Assembly (NCBI GenBank): GCA_034436295.1
Contig: DAOTVT010000181.1
Coordinates: forward strand, 1-7,352
Origin: DTLA01 sp034436295
GTDB lineage: Bacteria; Chloroflexota; Anaerolineae; DTLA01
Reading direction: 5' to 3'
DNA length: 7,352 bases
Under the pieces are notes generated by a model. It saw nothing but the letters and a program-made list of their open reading frames with translations. It ran no database searches and had not been told where the DNA came from. Positions 1 through 4,995 of this stretch are shown here, piece after piece. Positions within the stretch are counted from its first letter, which is position 1; each line of letters opens with the position of its first letter. Both the position numbers and the translations under genes were made by a program.

Positions 1-49
1 CTATTGTCTATTCGCGTGGATTCGTGTTATTCGCGGTTACAGGGGCAGG
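1..49 (+). repeat. 49-base direct repeat, copy 1
   Basis: Identical to 161-209 except at one position (G at 18, A at 178). The two copies start exactly 160 bases apart. The repeat contains the core TTCGTGTTATTCG at 21-33. The left part, TTCGCGTGGATTCG at 11-24, recurs exactly at 6849-6862 on the far side of the gene block. It is probably a member of an interspersed intergenic family. Confidence 0.9.
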
Positions 50-64
50 TATGGAAACCTGCCC
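43..64. repeat. 8-bp hairpin (GGGCAGGT / ACCTGCCC)
   Basis: Perfect 8-bp arms at 43-50 and 57-64 enclose a six-base loop (ATGGAA). The left arm overlaps the end of the 49-base direct repeat, whose second copy lacks the right arm. This resembles the short GC-rich palindromes seen between genes in other GC-rich genomes. No T-tract follows, so there is no sign that it is a terminator. Confidence 0.7.
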
Positions 65-79
65 TACACTCGGTCGCAT

Positions 80-97
80 TTCGTGTTATTCGTGGAT
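80..97 (+). repeat. Third copy of the TTCGTGTTATTCG core
   Basis: The core TTCGTGTTATTCG occurs at 21-33, 80-92 and 181-193. This copy continues as TGGAT to position 97. The whole 18-base stretch is the exact reverse complement of 6661-6678 in the right flank. Confidence 0.85.
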
Positions 98-102
98 AGG
101 TT

Positions 103-135
103 ACGTGCGACGCACCTCGGAGGTGCGTCGCACGT
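103..135. repeat. 33-base palindrome, 16-bp perfect arms
   Basis: Arms 103-118 (ACGTGCGACGCACCTC) and 120-135 are exact reverse complements around a single G at 119. Such a structure can extrude as a cruciform or fold as an almost loopless RNA hairpin. It sits between two copies of the TTCGTGTTATTCG repeat. It is a REP- or MITE-like intergenic palindrome; no coding role is visible. Confidence 0.85.
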
Positions 136-160
136 CGGGATGCCCGCCGGGGGCTACGCG

Positions 161-209
161 CTATTGTCTATTCGCGTAGATTCGTGTTATTCGCGGTTAC
201 AGGGGCAGG
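161..209 (+). repeat. 49-base direct repeat, copy 2
   Basis: Second copy of the 1-49 repeat, with one mismatch. Downstream it runs directly into CTTTGTG-type repeats, so together with 210-237 it forms the left copy of the composite element that reappears inverted at 6624-6688. Confidence 0.9.
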
Positions 210-237
210 CTTTGTGGCTTTGTGTCTCCGTGTGGGA
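171..237 (+). repeat. Composite flank element, left copy
   Basis: This 67-base stretch corresponds to the reverse complement of 6624-6688 (65 bases). The outer 23 bases (171-193) match 6666-6688 exactly and the inner 16 bases (222-237) match 6624-6639 exactly. The middle part is diverged but nearly equal in length (28 against 26 bases). The order and spacing of both blocks are kept, so the two copies are homologous units in opposite orientation around the gene block. Confidence 0.8.
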
Positions 238-272
238 TATTGTTCTCACACAAAGGCACAAAGACACAAAGG
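209..272. repeat. Imperfect inverted repeat of CTTTGTG units
   Basis: Arms 209-236 and 245-272 pair at 22 of 28 positions around an eight-base loop. Each arm is built of short near-tandem units: CTTTGTG on the left, and CACAAAG at 249-255, 257-263 and 265-271 on the right. Related units occur at 6624-6650 and 7004-7037. It is probably a degenerate palindromic intergenic element. Confidence 0.75.
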
Positions 273-298
273 GGTAAGGACGCAGAGCGGCAATCGGG

Positions 299-327
299 TT
301 GCGGGCCGCGGCAAAATGGTGTATCAT
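299..327 (+). promoter_or_regulatory. Weak candidate sigma-70-type promoter for phnC
   Basis: TTGCGG at 299-304 could be a -35 box (three of six bases match TTGACA) and TATCAT at 322-327 a -10 box (five of six match TATAAT), with a 17-base spacer. Transcription would start near 334, about 40 bases before the GTG start codon. It lies in the only non-repetitive part of the leader. The -35 match is poor, and the sigma-factor preferences of this organism are unknown. Confidence 0.3.
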
Positions 328-373
328 CCGATAACGGCAGCCGATTCTCGGATTCCTTTCCAGGAGGGGGCAT

Positions 374-1132
374 GTGCTTGAAATCCAGCACCTGACGAAA
401 ATCTACGAAGACGGAACCCGCGCGCTCCACGACGTGAGTTTCACCGTCAGGGACGGCGAGTTTGTCATCCTGATCGGCCTGAGCGGGTCCGGAAAGTCCA
501 CCCTGTTGCGCTGCATCAATCGGCTGGTGGAGCCCACCAGCGGCAAAGTCATCTGGAACGGGGTGGACATCACGGCGGCCTCGCCGAAAGAACTGCGGGA
601 GATTCGCCGCAATATCGGCATGATCTTCCAGCAATTCAACCTGGTCAAGCGCTCCTCGGTGATGACCAACGTGCTGTCGGGCCGCCTGGGCTACGTGAAC
701 ACGTGGGCCAGCGTCCTGGGGCAGTTCAGCAAGGAGGACCGCCAGCGCGCCCTGGCCAGCCTGGCGCGCGTGGGCATCAGCGAGAAGGCCTACAACCGCG
801 CCGATTCGCTGAGCGGGGGCCAGCAGCAGCGCGTGGGCATCGCGCGCGCCCTCATGCAGGCGCCCAAACTCATGCTGGCCGACGAACCGGTCGCCAGCCT
901 GGACCCCGCCACCTCGCACTCGGTGCTCAAGTACCTGGAGCAACTCAACAAAGAAGACGGCATCACCGTCCTGTGCAGTCTCCACTTTCTGAGCCTGGCG
1001 CGCCGCTACGGTTCGCGCATCATCGCCCTCAAGGCCGGGGAGGTCGTCTTTGACGGCCTGCCCAAAGACATTGACCACCAGCGCTTCCAGGAAATCTACG
1101 GCGAAGAGGCCATAGAAGTGGAGATCGCCTGA
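374..1132 (+). CDS. phnC: Phosphonate/phosphite-type ABC transporter ATPase PhnC
   Basis: This is the cytoplasmic ATP-hydrolysing subunit that should power the permease encoded next. The 252-residue protein has a complete nucleotide-binding domain: Walker A GLSGSGKST (35-43), Q-loop in IFQQFN (84-89), signature LSGGQ (146-150), Walker B LMLADEP (166-172), D-loop SLD (175-177) and switch His204 in SLHFLSLARRYG. The stretches RCINRLVEPTSG (46-57) and VKRSSVMTNVLSGRLG (91-106) are characteristic of PhnC, and the length is normal. The start is the GTG at 374, six bases after AGGAGG (362-367). The overlapping ATG at 372 is out of frame and stops after seven codons. The phnE-type gene follows after 28 bases. 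PhnC-family ATPases also serve phosphite and hypophosphite importers, so the substrate is not settled. All catalytic motifs are intact. Confidence 0.93.
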   Translation: MLEIQHLTKIYEDGTRALHDVSFTVRDGEFVILIGLSGSGKSTLLRCINRLVEPTSGKVIWNGVDITAASPKELREIRRNIGMIFQQFNLVKRSSVMTNVLSGRLGYVNTWASVLGQFSKEDRQRALASLARVGISEKAYNRADSLSGGQQQRVGIARALMQAPKLMLADEPVASLDPATSHSVLKYLEQLNKEDGITVLCSLHFLSLARRYGSRIIALKAGEVVFDGLPKDIDHQRFQEIYGEEAIEVEIA

Positions 1133-1160
1133 TGTTCATTCTCGCACGGGGAGAGCAACG

Positions 1161-2888
1161 ATGAGCGAAAACCAGAACGAGGTCCTGCGTCGCGGCGACA
1201 AAATCATCGTCGCGCGCGGTGTCAGCCGATTCAAGGTGGCCCGGCATCGCCTGACCGGACTTCTCACCGATGTGTTAGCCCTCTGCTATTTGTACGCATC
1301 CGTTCGGCTGCTGGTGCTCCAGTTGCCGAAGTACAAGGAAGCCGTGAAAGCAAGCACGGGCCAGCCCGTCTTGTACGTGCCGTGGGCCATTGTCATCTCG
1401 GCCGCGATTGTGGTGGCCCTCTTCTGGGGTAGCCTGGGGCGGTCGCTTGGCGGGCGTATGGGCAACCTTGAGTACAGCCGAAACGGGAGCAAAGAGGTCT
1501 CCATTTTCAGGCGGCTGCTCCACGCCCTGCTGAACGTCGTCGGCATGGTCCCTGTGTACATCGCCCTGTGGTGGCTGCATACCCACAACCCCCGCTTTGA
1601 AACGTGGACGCTGGTAACGCTGCCGCTGCTGGTGCTGTTCCTCTGGGCGCTGGTGGACCCCAAGGGGCGCACCCTGGTTGACCGGATTGCGGGGATTGAA
1701 GTCTCGCCGCCGGAATATCGGGAAGTGGTGGATGTCCGTGTGCGGCCCCGCCCGTGGTACACCCGCTCGTGGGGCGCGGCGGCGCTGGCCATGCTCATCC
1801 TCTCCTACACCACCGGCTGGGTGATCACTAAGATTGACCTGAACGCCCTGGTGCGGGATGCGCCTCGGGCCAAGCCGCTGTTTGTGGACCTGGTAACGCC
1901 CGAACTGTTTGAGCGCACGCCCACCGACCAGATCGCCCGCGCCAAGTATCAGATTCCCTGCTCGGGCACGCCGCCCGCTCCGTCCGAGGTGGTGCCGGGC
2001 AAGCCCAGCCTCATCATCACGCGTGGCGGGACCTGTGGCGAGCGCGGCGACCTGATCGCCATTCGGGGCGAGAACTTCGCGCCCAACGCCAAGGGCCTCC
2101 TGTTCTGGGTGGACCCCATCGGGATGAAGGATCGTATCCGCGGCATTCAGACCGACGCCGACGGGAAGTTTGAGTACACCTTCAACGTGCCCAACGCGCG
2201 CGGCACCGACTACGAAATCCACGAAGTGGAAGCGGTCATCTCGGTGCCTGCCGGGCCCTGGAGGGCGACGGTAACCCTCCGCATGGTCATTGACAAGATG
2301 ATTGAGACCATATTCCTGGCGCTGATGGCTACCACGCTGGGCGTCATCATCTCCATCCCCATCAGTTTCCTGAGCGCGCGCAACCTGATGATTCACAATC
2401 CCGTCAGCGCGACCGTCTACTACATCACGCGCACCATCATGAACATCATGCGCTCCATTGAGCCGCTCATCTGGGCGCTGATTTTCGTGGTGTGGGTAGG
2501 CATCGGCCCGTTCGCGGGCGTGCTCGCCCTTACGCTGCACACCGTCGCGGCCCTGGCCAAGTTGTACTCCGAGGCCATTGAGAGCATAGACCCCGGCCCG
2601 ATTGAGGCGGTTACCGCCACCGGCGCAGACCGTATCCAGACCATCGCCTACGCCGTTGTACCGCAGATGATCCCGCCGTTCATCGCGTTCACCATCTACC
2701 GCTGGGACATCAACGTGCGCATGAGCACGGTCATCGGGTTGGTGGGCGGCGGCGGCATCGGCTTCCTGCTGATCCAGTGGATCAACTTGCTCCAGTATCG
2801 GCAGGCGGCCACGGCGGTCTGGGCCATTGCCCTGGTTGTGGCCATCATGGACTACGCGAGCGCCATCGTGCGCGAAAAACTGGTCTGA
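1161..2888 (+). CDS. phnE: PhnE-type ABC permease with N-terminal RDD domain and Ig-like insertion
   Basis: This is the membrane channel partner of PhnC. The 575-residue protein is about twice the usual PhnE length. Residues about 25-182 look like a full RDD domain: R30-LTGLLTD in the first helix, GRSLGGRMGNLEY (93-105), a following FRRLLHALLNVVG segment, and DPKGRTLVDRIAGIEV (166-181). A helix at about 205-222 leads to 'PLFVDLVTPELF', typical of the start of PhnE. Residues about 245-372 form a soluble insertion with an IPT/Ig-like feel (GERGDLIAIRGENFAPNA) and two cysteines, C267 and C292. The permease core follows from about 375, with the EAA loop E482-A483-x4-G488-x12-P501, the spacing of the ABC import motif. 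GGAG at 1150-1153 precedes the ATG by seven bases. If the RDD part has four helices, the insertion faces outward. The RDD function is unknown, and the domain boundaries are by eye. Confidence 0.88.
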   Translation: MSENQNEVLRRGDKIIVARGVSRFKVARHRLTGLLTDVLALCYLYASVRLLVLQLPKYKEAVKASTGQPVLYVPWAIVISAAIVVALFWGSLGRSLGGRMGNLEYSRNGSKEVSIFRRLLHALLNVVGMVPVYIALWWLHTHNPRFETWTLVTLPLLVLFLWALVDPKGRTLVDRIAGIEVSPPEYREVVDVRVRPRPWYTRSWGAAALAMLILSYTTGWVITKIDLNALVRDAPRAKPLFVDLVTPELFERTPTDQIARAKYQIPCSGTPPAPSEVVPGKPSLIITRGGTCGERGDLIAIRGENFAPNAKGLLFWVDPIGMKDRIRGIQTDADGKFEYTFNVPNARGTDYEIHEVEAVISVPAGPWRATVTLRMVIDKMIETIFLALMATTLGVIISIPISFLSARNLMIHNPVSATVYYITRTIMNIMRSIEPLIWALIFVVWVGIGPFAGVLALTLHTVAALAKLYSEAIESIDPGPIEAVTATGADRIQTIAYAVVPQMIPPFIAFTIYRWDINVRMSTVIGLVGGGGIGFLLIQWINLLQYRQAATAVWAIALVVAIMDYASAIVREKLV

Positions 2889-2890
2889 TC

Positions 2891-2907
2891 CCTGGGCGTT
2901 GCCCGGG
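2891..2907 (+). repeat. Short hairpin after phnE
   Basis: CCTGGGC at 2891-2897 can pair with GCCCGGG at 2901-2907 across a GTT loop, with one G-T pair. It begins three bases after the phnE stop codon and ends seven bases before the Shine-Dalgarno site of the next gene. There is no T-tract, so it is more likely a minor intercistronic structure than a terminator. Confidence 0.35.
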
Positions 2908-2924
2908 CTTCACGGAGGGAAACG

Positions 2925-3401
2925 ATGAACCTGCTCAAGCGCAAGTTGCCGGAATCTTCATCTGCCTGGATGCTCCTGGCGTGCGCGGTGATCCTTGCGG
3001 CGCTCCTGGCGGGCAGTCTGGGCAGCGCGGGGGCCTCCATGCTGTTCCAGTCGCCCATCTCGCCCCCAGGGCCAAGCCCCACCGACACGCCCGTGGTTAC
3101 GGAGGAGCCAACTGTAGTCCGCACGCCGACCATCATCTACGTGGAGCCGACGCCGTTCCCCACGCCTGGGGAATTGCCGCCGGCGCTACCCACAACGCCG
3201 GGCCAGCCCACGGTCCCGCCGCCCCCGACGCCGGAGCAGGCGACGTTTACGCCCGTGCCGCCTGCGCCTATCGCGACCGTCGCCCCACAGCCCACCGCCG
3301 GAGGCCCCACGCCCGTGCTGTGGATTGTCGTCGGGCTGGTGATCGTCGGGCTGTTCGTGGTGATCGCGATCTCGCCCAAGAAGCCCAACGCGGAAGAATA
3401 G
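2925..3401 (+). CDS. Small membrane protein with Pro/Thr-rich extracytoplasmic loop, unknown function
   Basis: I do not recognise a family. The 158-residue protein has a basic N-terminus (KRK, residues 5-7), a hydrophobic helix at about 14-31, a low-complexity Pro/Thr/Val-rich stretch at about 43-130 with many TP, PTP and PPP units, a second helix at about 131-150 and a short tail ending KKPNAEE. By the positive-inside rule the linker should face outward, with both ends in the cytoplasm. Alternatively the first helix is a cleaved signal peptide (the GSAGAS region), which would leave a single C-terminal anchor. The linker resembles a spacer or glycosylation-prone stalk, and no folded domain is visible. 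GGAGGG at 2914-2919 lies five bases before the ATG. The gene starts 36 bases after phnE, which suggests co-transcription, and a strong hairpin follows it. A role as transporter accessory or cell-surface spacer is only a guess. Confidence 0.75.
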   Translation: MNLLKRKLPESSSAWMLLACAVILAALLAGSLGSAGASMLFQSPISPPGPSPTDTPVVTEEPTVVRTPTIIYVEPTPFPTPGELPPALPTTPGQPTVPPPPTPEQATFTPVPPAPIATVAPQPTAGGPTPVLWIVVGLVIVGLFVVIAISPKKPNAEE

Positions 3402-3425
3402 CCTCGCTGCGCGGCGAATCTCCAC

Positions 3426-3456
3426 CCAGAGCGCGCCGACCGAAGGCGCGCTCTGG
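3426..3456 (+). terminator. Strong 12-bp hairpin between the small protein and the glycosyltransferase
   Basis: CCAGAGCGCGCC at 3426-3437 is the exact reverse complement of 3445-3456, with a seven-base loop (GACCGAA). It begins 24 bases after the stop codon of the preceding gene and ends 18 bases before the GTG of the next. No T-tract follows, so it may be a weak or partial terminator, an mRNA-stabilising structure, or an intergenic palindrome. It marks the most likely boundary inside the gene block. Confidence 0.5.
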
Positions 3457-3474
3457 CGCATGTGAGCCAGAACG

Positions 3475-4923
3475 GTGGCGCGAACGGCGCGTTTCTCAAA
3501 AAGCGGAAGCCTGTGGCTGGCGGCGCTGACCATCGCCGCCTTCGCCGTCCGCATGGCGCGCATCGGGTTCCAAAGCCTGTGGCGCGACGAGGTGGATGCC
3601 ATCCGCTTCGCCACGCAGCCCCTCGGCGACCTGGCGCGCATGTTCCTCACGCCTGGCGAGAACGGCCCGCTCTACTACCTGGCCCTTCGCCCCTGGCTGG
3701 CATGGTTCGGGGAGGGCGAGGTCGCCCTGCGCGCGTTCTCCGCGGTGGCCGGCGCGGCGCTTGTCCCGCTCATGTTCCACCTGGGGGCGCGGCTGTTCGG
3801 CCGTCGGGTGGGGTGGCTGGCTGCGGGCCTGGCCGCCGTGGCCCCCTACGCGGTGTGGTATTCCCAAGAGGGCAAGATGTACGCCTGGGTGGCGCTCCTG
3901 GCGGCGGGCAGTTTCGCCCTGCTGTGGTGGGGACTGGACGGCGGCCCCTGGTGGGCCTGGGCGGGATACGTGCTCCTCACGACCGCCTCGCTGTTCGTCC
4001 ACTATCTGGCCGTCCTGCTGATTCCGACGTTCGCGCTGGTTTTCCTCGCCGGGTTGCGGCGGTGGAAGCCCCGATGGAAGGCGTATGCGGCGAGTCTGGC
4101 GCTGGTCGGCGTACCCTGCCTGGCGTTCGCCGCCTGGCAGGTTCCCGCGCTCCTGTCCGGCTTCCGCACGGGCCACCCCTTCGTGCCGTTGAGCCAGGCG
4201 CTGGCAAGCGTCGTGTTCGGCTTCAGCGAGGGCGTGCGGCCGCTGGACACGTTCTGGGCGCTGGTGCCGTTCCTGCTGTGCCTGCTGGCGGCGTGGGGAT
4301 TCTCGCGTTCGCCGGCTGCGGACGGCGAATCACCGCGGCTGCCTGTTCTCGCCTGCACGCTGTGGTGGGCTGTGCCGTTCGCCCTGCTGTTTGGCATCTC
4401 GCTTCGGTCGCCGCTGTTCGTGGAGCGGTACCTGATCACTACGATGCCGGCGTTCCTGCTGCTGGTGGCGGCGGGGGTGGACGCTCTGCTGCGCCGCGCC
4501 CGTTGGCTGGGGATCGCGGCCGCGGCGGCGATCCTCGTCGTATCGGCGCGCGGCGTGTGGGTGCAGGCGACGCAGCCCATCAAGCCCGACATGCGCGCCG
4601 CTGCGGGGTACGTCTGCCCGCGCCTGTCTGCCGACGACGCCGTCATCTTCCTCATCCCGCACGTGGAGCCGGTGTTCGCGCGCTACTGCTCGGCGCCGCA
4701 CGCGGCTATCTCCGCGCCCTACACCGACGACGGCAAGGCCGTTGCCACCGTTCGGCAAGAACTGGAGACGGCGCTGCGGGGTCGGCGGGCGGTCTGGCTC
4801 GTGGAGTCGGAGGCGCACCTGTGGGACGCGCGGGGGCTGGTGCGCGGCGCGCTGGCCGAAGGCTGGACGCCGACCGACGACCGGCAGTTCACGCTGGTGC
4901 GGGTAACCCGCTACGCCCGCTGA
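3475..4923 (+). CDS. GT-C membrane glycosyltransferase, GT39/PMT_2-like
   Basis: Likely transfers a sugar from a polyprenyl-phosphate donor to a glycan, lipid or protein acceptor on the outer face of the membrane. The 482-residue protein begins with a helix (about 12-29) followed by the acidic loop motif SLWRDEVD (34-41), with D38 and E39 in the place of the GT-C catalytic loop. ENGPLYYLALRPWL (62-75), YSQEGKMY (129-136) and the later FVERYLITTMPAF (315-327) are typical of bacterial PMT_2-like proteins. About ten hydrophobic helices reach to about residue 362, then a soluble tail of about 120 residues follows. The GTG at 3475 is the first usable start: an in-frame TGA lies at 3463-3465, and the next Met (27) is inside the first helix. 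No clear Shine-Dalgarno site is seen, so translation may be weak or leaderless-like. Donor and acceptor cannot be told from the sequence. Confidence 0.85.
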   Translation: MARTARFSKSGSLWLAALTIAAFAVRMARIGFQSLWRDEVDAIRFATQPLGDLARMFLTPGENGPLYYLALRPWLAWFGEGEVALRAFSAVAGAALVPLMFHLGARLFGRRVGWLAAGLAAVAPYAVWYSQEGKMYAWVALLAAGSFALLWWGLDGGPWWAWAGYVLLTTASLFVHYLAVLLIPTFALVFLAGLRRWKPRWKAYAASLALVGVPCLAFAAWQVPALLSGFRTGHPFVPLSQALASVVFGFSEGVRPLDTFWALVPFLLCLLAAWGFSRSPAADGESPRLPVLACTLWWAVPFALLFGISLRSPLFVERYLITTMPAFLLLVAAGVDALLRRARWLGIAAAAAILVVSARGVWVQATQPIKPDMRAAAGYVCPRLSADDAVIFLIPHVEPVFARYCSAPHAAISAPYTDDGKAVATVRQELETALRGRRAVWLVESEAHLWDARGLVRGALAEGWTPTDDRQFTLVRVTRYAR

Positions 4924-4961
4924 ATCGTATCGTTATCCGCAACACGGGGTTGCAAGGAGTA

Positions 4962-4982
4962 GGTGCGGCCAGTTGCCGCACC
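4962..4982 (+). promoter_or_regulatory. Hairpin abutting the ribosome-binding site of the lipoprotein gene
   Basis: GGTGCGGC at 4962-4969 pairs perfectly with GCCGCACC at 4975-4982 across a five-base loop (CAGTT). The stem ends one base before the Shine-Dalgarno stretch GGAAGGA (4983-4989) that serves the ATG at 4996. It also buries the alternative upstream GTG (4963-4965). It could hold the ribosome site open or influence initiation; no regulator-binding motif is recognised. Confidence 0.45.
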
Positions 4983-4995
4983 GGAAGGATGCGCG

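Larger units (their letters stand above)
1..373. other. Gene-free, repeat-rich leader region
   Basis: No convincing gene lies here. The open frames run through repeats and show no protein-like composition. The stretch holds a 49-base direct repeat in two copies, a third copy of its core, an 8-bp hairpin, a 33-base near-perfect palindrome and an imperfect inverted repeat of CTTTGTG-type units. Bases from about 273 to 373 are not repetitive and contain a weak candidate promoter and the Shine-Dalgarno site of the first gene. Confidence 0.8.

Noticed and set aside
1..272. Possible CRISPR array in the left repeats
   Set aside because: Only two full copies of the 49-base unit exist, the distances between copies are uneven (59 and 101 bases between cores), and there are no cas genes.
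372..395. ATG at 372 overlapping the phnC start
   Set aside because: This frame stops after seven codons, while the GTG at 374 opens the full ATPase frame with good spacing to AGGAGG.
197..1078. Minus-strand frame of 293 codons opposite phnC
   Set aside because: It is opposite an unambiguous ATPase gene, and its C-terminal end is translated from the CTTTGTG repeats.
1275..2540. Long minus-strand frame opposite the permease gene (421 codons)
   Set aside because: It is low-complexity in Arg, His, Gln and Asp and has no ribosome site; the permease on the other strand carries clear family motifs.
2925..2984. Lipobox-like LLAC at residues 17-20 of the small membrane protein
   Set aside because: The hydrophobic stretch before this Cys is too short for a lipoprotein signal, and the helix continues well past it, so a transmembrane helix is more likely.
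4963..4995. Upstream GTG start for the lipoprotein gene, adding 11 residues
   Set aside because: The GTG lies within a perfect 8-bp stem, has a spacing of only three bases to AAGGAG, and the added residues would put a polar segment before a normal lipoprotein signal peptide.
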